Assembly (NCBI GenBank): GCA_004154925.1
Contig: QJNS01000094.1
Span: forward strand, 62,001 to 126,000
Length of the DNA: 64,000 nucleotides
DNA from: Monosporascus cannonballus
Lineage: Eukaryota; Ascomycota; Sordariomycetes; Xylariales
Direction of reading: 5' to 3'
Part shown: one piece after another, positions 35,542-48,100 of the stretch
Layout: each line of letters opens with the position of its first letter
How positions within the stretch are numbered: the stretch's first letter is position 1
Program-made: the position numbers and the translations under genes
The notes under the pieces: generated by a model
Told to the model about the DNA's origin: nothing
Seen by the model: only the letters and a program-made list of their open reading frames with translations
Databases searched by the model: none

Positions 35542-36159
35542 TAATCTTTTTTTCTTAAAATGTTTATCCTTAAAGATTTTCTTTTAGTAAACTTTATCTT
35601 ATTATAGCAGGTCGTATTATTAACCGCAAACCTCGTACTTATCTTAATTAAAAAAAACTTAAAATCTTTAGCTGTTTATATTATAAAATTTAGGTTTAAA
35701 ATAATACTATATATGCTATATTTCGAAAATCGCATTAAATATTACATAATTAACCGACTCGCCGTTATAACGAATATATTAAAAACCGTTATCGTTACGA
35801 TAATTTCAATAATCCGATCGACATCTTGCGTTATACTAAAAAATCGTTTAACTAAAAAAGAGCCGTTATCGAAAAAACTTTTCTACGGTTTTAACAAAAG
35901 ATAAAAAAGAACTTAACGTGCAAATAACGTGATATCAACAAGACCATCGGTCGCTTTCTCTGTTTACGGTGTCAAAAGAAATCTTTTTATAAAAAAGAAA
36001 TCAAAATTATTAATTATAGACCTTAATCGATGGACAAACTGAAAAAGTAAAAACGTATAAAAATCGAGGCTATTATAACCGCGCTATTTGTTAGCCTTTT
36101 TAATTAATCCATCCTCGAAAACCTCGATTTGGGAGTTATTATCGACGATCCCAGCGTTA

Positions 36160-36400
36160 TTAGTAAAAGTTCCTTAGCAGGCACTAGGTATTTATAAGAT
36201 TTTTCGCGGATTCTTAGATAGTTTCGAAATCCGGATAATTTTTTTATTTAAATAAATATTAAGTAAGTCCGTTTTCCCTTCTATATCTAGGATCTTTTCT
36301 ATTTCGTACGTAATTTCGTTTTTTATTTTTACGTTTTTCGGTTTTATTTTAACCTTGATAGTACTCGTTATTAACTCGAATAAAAGAGTATACAAAACTA
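36160..36400 (-). pseudogene. Chromodomain end of G2 pol
   Basis: The 67-codon open frame at 36192-36395 reads ITYEIEKILDIEGK, the start of a chromodomain (usual form YEVEKILD). A frame shift then gives YLFK, stop, KNYPDFETI, stop, ES, where YLVKWKGYPDSEATWEP is usual. Both stops fall at expected tryptophans, so G-to-A mutation explains them. Chromodomains in such integrases direct insertion to heterochromatin. Confidence 0.7.
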
Positions 36401-39400
36401 AACAGAAATGAATTTTTAATAAGAATTTTAATTAATAAATATTTTTTAAAATGTATTTGATAATTTGATATAAAGAGATATAATTAAATACACGTCTTTT
36501 ATCGGATATGTTTATTCAAATAATTTCAATAATAAAGTAAATTATTTTTCTCTTTTAAATTTTTAATTTCTTTTAGCTCTTTTAAATATAATATATATTT
36601 AATTAATAACGTAGAAAATAATTTTATATTTACTTATTTAATATAATTATTTAATTTATTTAATTGTAAATATTAATTTGGTATTTATAAGTTCGTTATA
36701 TATATTTTTGTAAAAATCGAATATAAAACTAAAATTGACGATTATTAAAATTATTTAAATATTTTTATAATAATTGATATTATATAGTAATTAAGCAATA
36801 GATAATTTTCTAACTTAATTATTCTATTTGTAATTAATATAATATTGCAAGTACGATTTTAATATTTAGTTCAAGGGTCCCTTTTATCAGTTTGTTTAAA
36901 ATCTAAATACGTTAAATAATTTATAATTTAAACCGATTTATATTATAAAACTTTACTAGAACTTTAAAATAAATGTAGTGTTTTTATTAAAAAGAAATTT
37001 CATATAATAACCCGTATATATAAAACGTATTTTTAATAAAATATAATATATAAAAGCATTTCGTAAATTTATTTATAACTATAAATATATTATCGTGATA
37101 TATTTTTATCGTTCAATCTTGTAGTAAATGAAATTAATAATATACTTTATAATAATTAAGTTTAATGTTTTTTAAAACATTAATTATAATTGTAACTTAT
37201 GCTAGAGTTTATATTATTATATTTTGGCCTTATTATAAAGGTTTTATTATTATATTTTTTAAATTATTCTTCTTTAAGAAAATAATAAGTACGTTAGAAC
37301 CTTTTCAAGGTTTTGTAAATTTCTAGATATTTATATAAATAATATTCATATATATAATATATTAAGTTTATATAGCGCTTTTTTGCAATTTATGACTTAT
37401 TTGATTTCTTTTTTTCTTTGATAAACCGTCGTTGTATTTCTTTAATTTCTAAATATATATTATAAAATATAGCCAGTATTGTCGTAATTTAACGTAAGTA
37501 TAGGCATTTTTTGAGTATAATATCGCCATGTATATAAATAAATTTAATCTATTGTTTTTAAATTTAATTATTTATTTAAAGTATTTGTTTTTCTGTTTTC
37601 TAAAGAATAATAACGAAATTAAAGCTCGCAATCTTTTTTTATATAGTAATTATCGTTCTGTAAATTCTTTAGTCGTAATAAAATAAATAGAATTATAATA
37701 ATATATATAACGCTTAACCTAATAGAAAATTCTTTTAAGAAAATACTTAAATTTTCGAGAAGCTATAATGATAACCATAAATTTCTTATTTAAAACAACG
37801 TGTTTAAGTTCAGCTTTTTAACTTTTATAAAGAAAATACGATAAATATAATTTACTTTAATTATTTCGTTATTCGATTATAATATTTAACGTATAATCCA
37901 AAATATTAATTCTTAATTTAATAAAACCTATTAAATCGTATATAATTCATGTTAACTTATTAATAATTATATTATTAATTTTTAGATGTTCTTTTTATTT
38001 GTAATATTTATTAAAATATTATCTTTGATAATATTAATTAAGTGTATAATAATTTTGCTAAAACTTCAGATAAAGCTCTTATAATAATTAGCAAATCCAA
38101 GAAATACCTCTATTTTTTTTTAATTACGGTTAATATCTTCTATTTTATAATTTCAGCAATTCTTGTAGATTTATGTTAATATATTGTAAGATAAAAATAC
38201 ATCTTAGATATTTCATTTTTATATATAAAATTAATTTCTTTCTAAGTTAATTAACAATTTAACGTTTTTAAAACTTAAAGAGCATTATAAACGTATTTTG
38301 TAAATACCTTTGCCGTTTTTAAGAAAGTATAAATATCTATACAGTAATATATATTAAAAATAGTAAAGTTTTTTCGTAATATATAATTTATCTTCTGTTA
38401 AAACTACTTTGTTATGTTCGTAAATCTTATTAACGTAAATAAGTATTTAAATAATGTATATTTCGTTTTAAAAGTTATTTTTTATTTATATTGTTTTTAT
38501 TGTAAAAATATTTTATTTATTTTTATGATCGAATATTATAAAGTATATAGCTTTATAAAATCGGTTTTTTATTTTAATAGTAAAAGTAAAAATACTATTT
38601 AACTATCAATAATATATTATAAATCGAAATTTGCTGTTTTTTTAGGTACGAAAAAAATAAAATATTTTACGAGTAATTTCAAAAGCCAAATTCATCTTTT
38701 TTATAATCGATCTTTAAAATATTTTCTGAAAATATATAATATGTTTCTCGTAAAAATGTAAATAAGGTAAAACTCTTTGAAGAAATCTTTTTTATCGGTT
38801 ATTTTATAATTTTAGTTAATATATTTTAGTAATTTTGTATTAAGAGTTTTTTGAAACACAATTCTCTATATTTGTGATATTATAGTAATATATTAATTAC
38901 ACTTTTCAACTTTTTAAATTATTAACAAAATCGCTATTTAATGACTTAAATCTTAATTTAACAATAATAATAAATGATATTTTTGTTTTATGTTTTATAT
39001 TTTTATATTATATTTTTATGAATATTGAACTATTTCTTATATTTTTATAAATACATTTATCGTTATTTCCGATTCAGCATTAAAATTTCTCGTTTTCTTA
39101 AATTTTATTTATCTATAATGCATAAAAAATTTTTTCTAAACAATTTTTGTATTAAGTAATACCTTATATTAATATATTTTTTATAATATTAAATATATAT
39201 TATATTTTCTAAATAAAATATTATCTAAATTTATTATTTAATATCGTCTTTATATAATAAGCTTAAAATAATTAATTTTAAGTTTAATTCTTTATTTATC
39301 GTAAACTCAATGTTAGCTTTCAGTATTTGTAATCGTATAAGCCTTTAACTTATATTTCTATAACAATTTATATTTATTATTAACGTTTGATATAATGTAA

Positions 39401-41320
39401 TATTTGCTTGAAGTTTTATAATTTATTGTTACAATATATTAATATATTTGACTTCGTATATTCAAGATTATAAAATTACTAATATGTTTTTATCGTTATA
39501 TTTAAAGCATTTTTGATTATCTTTAATCTTTTTCAATTTTTTATTTTAGAAGTTTCCTATATATAATCTTTTTAACTTTTTTAAATTTGTTAAATCGTAT
39601 TTATATTTTCGTATATAATACGTTAAATTGCTATCTTTATTGTTTTTATCGACGTATTTAGTTTTCGTATTTTATTAAATAGTTTTAAATTTATTTGAAT
39701 CTTTTTCATTAAATAGTTAATTTGTTTGTTTATTATATAACGTTTTATTATATCATAATATTATTACCTCTTAATATTTTCGAGTGAAAATATCAATTTT
39801 TATTTTAGTATTTGTTTTAGGGTTTTCAAAAAATTAATTAAAAATAAAAATCTGTAATAACGTTTTAATAGTATTCTTTAAGATAAATTAAATTAACCTT
39901 TTTGCAAATTAATAATTATATTAATCGTAGAACTAAAAAATCTTATTGATATTGCTTTCTTTTTCGCTAATTTTATAAAGGTATTAGTTTATAAATATTA
40001 TTCTTTATTTACTTTATTTTCTCAAATTTAATTAAGAAAATTACATCTTTATATATATATAATACGATAATAGAGAAATCTTGTTTATTCGTTATATATT
40101 AAATTTCTTTAGCGTTTATAATATATCGTATATATTTTCCCGTATTAATTCGAGATCCTAGACTAAATAATCTTTATGTATTTTTAATATTTCTTAAATT
40201 ATATCTTTAAAGTATATTATTATTTTTAAATTTTGTAGGTTAACTTTCTAACCTTTTATATATCGCATTAAATATTTTGTTATAATGGCTCTTATTCGTA
40301 TTAATCTCGAATTTAACTAATACTTTATTTATTTTTTGTAAAATAAATGCCCGTTTAAACTAATTTATTATATTTTCGGAATAATAATTTGATTGCTTCA
40401 TAGTTAAAGTTTTCTATTAATATTTTAACAATAGTTTATATTATTATAAATGCAAATTTTAACTTAACTTTTATTTTTATAATAAATCGTTTTAAATGTG
40501 ATAAGTACTAGTGTTGTACTATGTAATTTGAATAATACGTTTTACTTTTTTCTTTAATTAACCGATTAACCTTTATATTTTAAAGTATGTTATATTTTTA
40601 TACGTTGTTTGTATAATTTATTTTTAATTTTAATACTTTCGGTAAAATACCGATTAACAGGTCTGAGTTTCAACAGTTTAATAATCTTATTTTAATATTA
40701 TGTTTTGATCCGTTATTATATATATCGATTAAATTATTTTCTTGGTCGTCGATCTACTTTACTTTGACTACAAGGTTTCTAAAAGTAATAACGTATTTCG
40801 AAATAAATTCTTTTTATTATAATCGTTAAATTATTTATACCGCCGTCCATTTTTTAATCTATCTTTTCGAACTTAATATTTAATTTTTTTCAAAGTTTAT
40901 ATAATCGAAACATAAAACTTGAATAGCCTTTTTCTTATCGACTTTAAAGTTTTCTAAATACTTCTTTATTATTAGTTGAAATTAATTAGCAGTATTTGGA
41001 GTGAAAGAAATTACAATAATAAAAAGTTTATTTATATATTTATTCAAGTTTCAAGATCGAAAATATATTCGTATTTAAACAAGAAAATTTTAAACGTTTT
41101 TTAATCGTAAAATTAAAGCTTTTTAGCCGTATATTTTAATATAATAATACAAATTAAGGTAATTATTACTTAATTTGCAATTTATGAAACTTATTTTTTA
41201 AATTTGTTAATTTTATCTTGAAATTATATAATAATAAAAAGTATTTAAATAAAAATTAATATATTAATTAAAAGATATTACATAAAATTTAACAATATTA
41301 CAATATAAGAACTTATCAGA
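36401..41320 (-). other. Unreadable AT-rich interior of G2
   Basis: Inferred from position to be the gag-pol body of G2. No motif of reverse transcriptase, RNase H or integrase could be picked out. The 62-codon frame at 38414-38602 is composed of AT-rich codons only and is not credible as a gene. Confidence 0.5.
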
Positions 41321-41659
41321 TATAGAAGCTAAGATTTTAACTAATTACTGAATTTATATCATATATATTAATAGAACTATTATAAAAATTTAAATAACAA
41401 AATAATTTATAATTATATATCGTATTATTAAATGTATTTTAAATAACGAAATTATATTACAAATTAATTGTTATTGAAATTATACATTTAATAAATATTT
41501 ATTAAATTTGAAATTCAGTATAAATGTATTTTTATTAAATATAAATAGTTTTATATAGATTTATTTAAAGTTTAACGCCAAAAGAGATCTAAATTACGTA
41601 ATCCATCTCTGTAAATCCGACTGTTTTTTGCGACCGGTCTAAGCTTGAGTAGTGAATTG
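41321..41659 (-). repeat. 5' LTR of Gypsy G2
   Basis: The U3 part (41545-41659) shares TATATAGATTTATTTAAA and CCGGTCTAAGCTTGAG-type blocks with 35370-35541. The R-U5 part (41321-41480) aligns weakly with the G1/G2 R-U5 (AAGCTAAGATTTTAACTAAT against GGCTAAGGGTTTAACCAACT). More mutated than its partner; ends are approximate. Confidence 0.65.
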
Positions 41660-41686
41660 GGGTAGAGGAGAGTTGGTCCTAGTCAA

Positions 41687-41843
41687 TTACCTCATTAAAA
41701 TTAGGCTCTATTTTAGAGATTGTAGCTGCGTCTGCGGCGCAATTGTAGCTAAATAGCTTTTAATACTACGTTGACTTAATTTGTAAAAGATTTACAAAAA
41801 TAACAAAATCTTTAAAATAAGACCTGATCGCAAATTGTGAGTT
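41687..41843. mobile_element. Foldback MITE-like element related to the 2.9-kb DNA transposon
   Basis: Starts TTACCTCATT and continues GGCTCTATTTTAGAGATTGT; the far end carries the inverted form AAAATCTTTAAAATAAGACC. It aligns with the reverse complement of 4020-4207, including the GC-rich core CTGCGTCTGCGGCGCA (41729-41744). About 157 bp, no coding capacity. It would be mobilised by the transposase of the larger element. A target duplication could not be verified. Confidence 0.65.
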
Positions 41844-42984
41844 TTTTTGCCTTGATTAGTATCGTATTATACATAATTTTTTAATTTTATTTTTTCAAAT
41901 TCGCAAATAAAATAATAATAAAAAATGAATTAAAAATAACAAAAATATTATTTATATAAAGTTTTCAAAGGGCTTTTTAACGGTATAACAAACCTTTAAT
42001 CTAATGCCAACTGAGCTAAGATACTAAAAAAATCAAAAACTCTTAGTTAATATTACTCCTAATTTAAAATGCATTTATAACTGCGATCATACATTTATTA
42101 TATATAATATTTAATTATAGATCCTTTAGAGGCAATTCGGTATGGAAAAAATTTATTTAACTATGTTTTTGCTCGTACGAGTTATAGTTATTACGTTATA
42201 ACTATAAAAATATTTCAAATTTGATTAATCTTAACCTTTTTATAGCTATAATGCAAAAATAATAATCCGTACGGTTAAAAAATATTAAACAGGTTTTTGG
42301 TATAAAATATATTAGGAAAGGCTAATATACGATAATACGACCGGTAATTATATTATTGCAGCTATAAACGCGTTGCAGTTACTTAATTTTCAAATTTAAA
42401 TTTAATTGTATTAATTTCAATTATTTTAAAAGGTTCGAAAAGAGTTATATATATATATTTGCTTGCATTTAATGCATCGTTAAAGTATTAAATTTATTAG
42501 ATTTAAATGTATTACGTTATAATTATAAAAATATTTTAGATTTAATTATATTTAATCTGGTTATAGTTAATACGTAACAATAATCCGTACGGGTAAAAAT
42601 ATAATTGAACCGCTTATACCAAAATAAGATATGTAATATTTATCTTATTGCAATTATAAAAACGTTATAGTTAATAATTTTACCGAATTTTAACTTAGTT
42701 ATATTAATTTTAATTATTATTAAATACATTCGAAAAAATCCTATACGAGTTTTAATTCATATCTAGCATATATATAGAATATTGAAATTATTCGATTTAA
42801 ATTGTCTGTATAATCAAAAAAATCGGTTATTTTCTTAAGAAAAATATCAAACAAAAGCATTTGTACATATTTTTAACTTAGGCTTTGCTAGCTTATTATA
42901 GTAATACGCTATTTGATTAGTTAATTTTAGCGCCTTGGCGTAATATATAAAAGTACATGAAAAGTAGAAACAAGATAGTAAAAG
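41844..42984. repeat. AT-rich DNA with a 320-bp tandem duplication
   Basis: Two head-to-tail units of about 320 bases start near 42190 and 42510. Both contain CGTTATAAYTATAAAAATAT (42195 and 42515) and AATAATCCGTACGG further on. The rest is RIP-type AT-rich sequence without genes. Confidence 0.6.
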
Positions 42985-43124
42985 TCTGAGCTAAGCGGTG
43001 TAACTAATTAGTTCGAATAGACAAGCTATATTATGATCTAGAAAAAGATTAACAAAATAAAGAACTTAAACCGATTATATTAATATTGTTAAATTTTGGT
43101 AATTAATATGTTAGAAAAACTATA
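42985..43124 (+). repeat. Host repeat H, copy A, left part
   Basis: Matches 53865-53956 through AAGCTATATTA and TTAAACCGATTATA. It then continues 47 bases past the point where copy B is interrupted, up to the TA (43123-43124) where Fot element A sits. The continuation matches the right part of copy B after 55810. Confidence 0.75.
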
Positions 43125-44994
43125 ACGTACCAGATATGCTCGCGGGACAGATAAGCTTGCGGGACATTTTTCTCAATATTTCAATTATCTAACTTTAATT
43201 ATTTATTTCTTAATAACCATAAAATGGATCGATTTACAAAAGTATTTAAAATCAACCTAGCCGTTTAAGCTACAAAGAATAACTCGAAACTTAGTTCTAA
43301 AAAGCTTAGTTTTATTTATGACGTTCTATATTTTACCATAGAGGCGCGATTTAACGGCAGATGCGTTCGAGCCGATATTATCCCCTATTTGCGAAAATTG
43401 ACGCCGACCGAAGAAAAGTCCATTGTCGAAAAAATTCTTAACCTAAATACGCGAACGTTTTCTGTCTGATTTTAATACGTTAAAAATATGGCAAATTTAC
43501 TGCTTACCTAACGCGTTACGATATGTATCGGGGTTAAATGGGCGTCGAATTTTGTACGACGGCCAAAAAAATTCCAAACGCGTTTAAATCGAAAAATCAA
43601 TTATTAACGGGGTTTATGCGAAAGTTCAGAAATATTTTATGAATAGTTGGAACTTATTCGGGTTTTAATTATAAAATACGGTATCGCAAAAAACTATTTA
43701 TAATTTCGATAAAACGGGCTTTTTAATAGAATTTTTGATAGTATTGGATATAATAATTATAACCGTTAAAAACGTAAAAAACTTAAATAAACGTAATAAA
43801 GTAATCGGAAATGGGTTATAATTTTATAAACTATGAATTTGTAAAATTAAGCTTTGCCGTTATTTATTATATTAACGGGAAAAATCTATTTTAATTCCTA
43901 ATATCGTGATAACTTATTATTAATCGATTAGAAAATTAATATTAATGCTAATAATTAGACAATAAACAAATGAAATCTAAAATAGATTTAATACTTTGAC
44001 AAATATATACAAACGCGCACGAAAAAATCGAAACGTTTACTTATCCTCGACGACAACAAAAATTATTATTCGATTAAATTCGAAAAATATTACGCGAATA
44101 ACGATATTATTATCTTTTATATACTTATGCATTTTTTTATCGACTTTAACCTTTTAACGTATTCTACTTTTCCGTTTTAAAGCGTATTTATTTATTTTAT
44201 ATCGAAAGTTTAATACGACGTTACCATACCTATATCGCGAAAAAGATTTCCTCGCCGGTTTTTACGACGCGTTTAAAGCTGCCATAACGTTCGATAATAT
44301 CAAATCCGGATTTACAAAAGCTGGATTTGTTCGATTCGATCCTAATAAGGTTTTTTCCGAATTGGACATTTTTTCAGTTATACCTATACCAACGGTCTTG
44401 CCGCTTACCTCCGCTAATTCTATTTCCTCGCCCGCGAAAACCCTTAGATATATCTATGAAGCAACGATATAAGGATGTTAATTGCAAAAAAAAAAAAATT
44501 AAACATTATTCGAGTAACTCGTTAACAGAAATAATGGAATTAATTAATTAACGAAAAATAATTGGTTATTTTTATACAAAGTTATTTTTCTTTAGAAAAA
44601 AGACGGCCTAATTGCATAAAACGAACTATATCTTAAACAAACGTCGGAGAACTAAAAATAAAGATTTTTTTTTTTAAAAAAAGAATACTTATTATATAAA
44701 AGAGATAAGTTCTTCTGGCCTAAAAAGAAAAAAATAATAAAAGATATAGCTAATAGTAGCTAAAAGTAATTATCGTAAAAGGGTTAAAACGAAAAAAACG
44801 AAAATATGGCGTTTATAGCAAGCTCGGACATAATATGCGTACTCGTAAAAAAGCTTTAAATACGTTTAGCAATAAAAAATCCGATTAATCTAAATTGATT
44901 TATTGCGTTATAATTAATTAATTTGAATTTGTTGTCATAGGATACCAAAGAGTATTCCGCGAGCTTATCTGTTCCGCGAGCTTGTCTAATACGT
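43125..44994 (+). mobile_element. Fot1/pogo-type transposon, copy A, RIP-degraded
   Basis: 1870 bp, flanked by TA on both sides. The ends are inverted (ACGTACCAGATATGCTCGCG and the complement of CGCGAGCTTGTCTAATACGT). Each end holds two subterminal copies of an AGCTCGCGG-type motif. Length and TA duplication fit Fot1/Pot2 elements of ascomycetes. Confidence 0.88.
43228..44700 (+). pseudogene. Pogo-type DDE transposase remains (copy A)
   Basis: Starts MDRFTKVFKINLAV near 43228, followed by a CENP-B-like DNA-binding region (ARFNGRCVRADIIPYLRKLT). Near 43688 the first catalytic region reads IYNFDKTGFLI, with Glu after Asp changed to Lys. Near 44028 the second reads RLLILDDNKNYY where LILDGHESH is usual. 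Several stops and shifts. The 74-codon frame at 44327-44551 is part of the C-terminus. Confidence 0.8.
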
Positions 44995-45125
44995 TAATAA
45001 ATAAGTGTTATAATAATAATAATTGTTGTTCGTTTTAGAGTTAAACTTATAGCGAAAAAGAACTTTGTAATATATATGTGAAATTTTAACTTTTTGATTA
45101 GCTAAAATTAATTATAGGCGTAAAA
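44995..45125 (+). repeat. Host repeat H, copy A, right part
   Basis: TAATAAATAAGTGTTATAAT and the following 120 bases match 55853-55990. Ends near GGCGTAAAA. Confidence 0.7.
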
Positions 45126-48100
45126 TCTTGCTTTATTTTAAATCTTTTTTTACGATGAAAAAAGTTTTCGTTTTATTATAAAACATAATAATATTTTAAC
45201 AATATAGTAAATATAATATATATATAAATATATATTAATTAATTTCTTTTTCTAACGTAATATTTTTTTCAGCATTTTTAATTTAAAATTTCAAATTACT
45301 TTTTTTACTTAACGTCTTGCGTAATAAAACTTTTTTCTTATTTTTCTATATTTTATCTTCTGCTTGTTAGTTCTTAATTAATGTTTTAAATCTTTTTCAA
45401 CCTGGTTATCTTAAGATAAATTAAACTTTTAGTCGTTTCTTAATAATTTAACCTATCTCTTATTTATTAATACGCGGTTTTATAAATTCTTATTTAATAA
45501 AGGAAATATATATATTGCTTTAATATTATAATATTATTTAGGTATTAGTTTAAAGTCGTTTTAGATTTAATAAAATATTTTAATATTTTTATTAAAAATT
45601 AAAATGAAAATTTGAGAAATTTTTATAAATAAAGAAAACGTTTAATATATTAAAGCCTTTTATATATATTTTTATTTTATACTTCTATTTAGTGATTTTT
45701 ATTTAAAATTGATTCCTTAGTTCTTTTTGAATAAACGTTTCGTACAATAATATAAAATACACAAAAGTTTTAAATATTATATACTTAATAAAGATATTAT
45801 TTACGAATTCTAAGTTTATTAATAGGTATAAATAAGCTTTCGAAATTAATCTTTTTATTTTTATTAGTAATATCGCATTATATGTTTAATTTAATTGTTT
45901 AAAAAAATATTATCTAATAATTCAAAAGTACGTTTGACCTACATAATCTATATATCAATATAATATTTATATTGTATAATTTTCTAAATGTGAATAATAT
46001 CGTAAATAATAAAATTCATTTTTATATATAATAACGTATAATATTTTTAAGTAATAAAACAACCGATTTTGAAAATATATATAAATGTAATTTTTATAAG
46101 GTTATATGAAAATATATATGTTAATATCATGATATTTATTGAATTACAATATATTTTATTGATAATAAATATAATACCTTTTTACAGTATTATAATTATT
46201 ATGTTGTATTATATGTCTATATTATTTTCGAAATTAATATTATTTTAAATAATCTTAAAAGCTATGTTTTTAGTTATTAAATAACGTAATAAGTATTAAT
46301 CGATTAATACTAACTTTTAAACTAAGATACAATATAAAAACATAAAATAAAATATCGTTCTATAAGTTTTTAAATATTTTCTTAAATCTTGTCGCACTTA
46401 AAACGTTAGTGTTCGTAATTTCGCTTAATCTATTAAATTTACATTAATATATTTTATTAGAATTTAACGTAAAATTAACGTAAATTAATGGTTTAGGTTA
46501 TTCTTAGCAATATTAATTTTATAAAATATAAAATAAGCTCTAAATAGATAATAAGCCAGAAAGCATAATCTAAATTTATAAATATAAAATATATTTAATT
46601 TAGGCAATACAAACTACTAATTAACAAATAATAATATATTCGTTATTTTGAAATATTTGTTGAAAAAAGATTTTATATATCGAATGAATTTTAAGAATTT
46701 TTATTTAATATTATAAAAAATACCATATATTATTAACGTTTTTAGTAAATTATTTGTAAACGTCGATATTTTTATAGTTTTTCAAATTTTAATCTTTATA
46801 AATATTTATTGACTGTATTAATAATGTTTATGTTTATATATATCTTTTAAAGACTTTAATTCGTTTGATTAATTTGTTATAAATATTTTTAATCGTTAAA
46901 TACTTTTAAGTATTAAGGTTCTTATATGAATACAAAGCTTAAAAATTAATTGAGGAAGAAAGTTATCCGTTAATTAAAGATAATATTTCCGTTATTATTA
47001 AAACGATTAAGTTAAAAATAATTAGAATTTGTAAAGTTTGGATTATTTTTCAATATATTCTTATTACTTTTTCAAAATTTTAAAATGCTTTATATTTGAT
47101 AAATCTTTATTTATAAAAATCAATATTTGGTGTTTAAATTTTAATGAAATAATAAACATTCGATTAATTCTTTTAATATTCGTAAAAGCTATAATGTGTT
47201 TTATCGTTAAATCTCTATATTTAAATTACATCCTTTTTTTAGAAATCTATTTTCGTAATATTATTAAAATTAATAGTTACGTTTTTATATTTCCATATAT
47301 AAATAATTTAAACTGTTTACAACCTTATTATATTTAATGAAAACATAATAGTTTATTGAAAATAATTTGAGAACCTGTTTAGTTTTAGATATTTCCGAAT
47401 AGTTCATTGAAAAATACTGATTAACAATGCTAATATTTAACATTAATATTAAAAATATTTTTATCCTTAACTGTATTAATTATTTCCAGTTAAAAATTCG
47501 TATTTCATTTTTTAATTTATTTATTAATATTATTAAACCAAGTCTTCCTAAAAATTGTTTTATATTTTATTATATAATCGGCGTTTAAATTAATAATGCA
47601 GTTATTATTGTTTTATTTTTTTTTAAATATTCTAATATAAATTCTGTTTAATGTATTTCATATTTATTAATAATACACATTTAAAATAATATTTATTTGG
47701 TTTATTTTCGATTATATTACAAATTAGCTTATAAAATAATAAATTATTAATCTTAGTTTTGGAGAAATAATAAATGCGTAATTATCGATTATTAAAACAT
47801 CTATTTTTAAAAGGAAATCCGAAATAAATTTCGTACTTATCGAAATTATCTACGTTAATTATTTTAAATTAATTTATAATATATAAAATATTCAAGACTT
47901 TTAATACCTTAATATACTATTTAAATTATCTATAATTTCAAGATATTTCCGTTTTTCAAATATATATCGTTTTTAATTTCGCCAAAGAATTTATAATAAT
48001 TCTATTATATTAATAGAAATATATAATTATATATTTAAATATAATTATTTTTAAGTTGGTAAATAAATTTGAAAAGGAAACAATAAATTAAATTATAAAG

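Larger units (their letters stand above)
35174..41659 (-). mobile_element. Ty3/Gypsy chromodomain retrotransposon (family G2), heavily RIP-degraded
   Basis: Two related direct repeats bound the element (35174-35541 and about 41321-41659). Their R-U5 part is the reverse complement of the G1 LTR R-U5. Their U3 part is different and is shared with 60005 onward. A chromodomain readable on the minus strand near 36205-36258 (YLFK-stop-KNYPDFETI) lies just inside the left LTR, as expected at the end of pol in a minus-strand chromovirus. Between 36.4 and 41.3 kb the interior is so AT-rich that reverse transcriptase and integrase cannot be read. Length about 6.5 kb, normal for Gypsy. No target duplication could be confirmed. 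Confidence 0.75.

Noticed and set aside
42985..43020. Possible Pol III A/B boxes (GAGCTAAGCGG, AGTTCGAATAG) suggesting a SINE
   Set aside because: The spacing is far too short for an internal Pol III promoter, and copy B does not keep the motifs.
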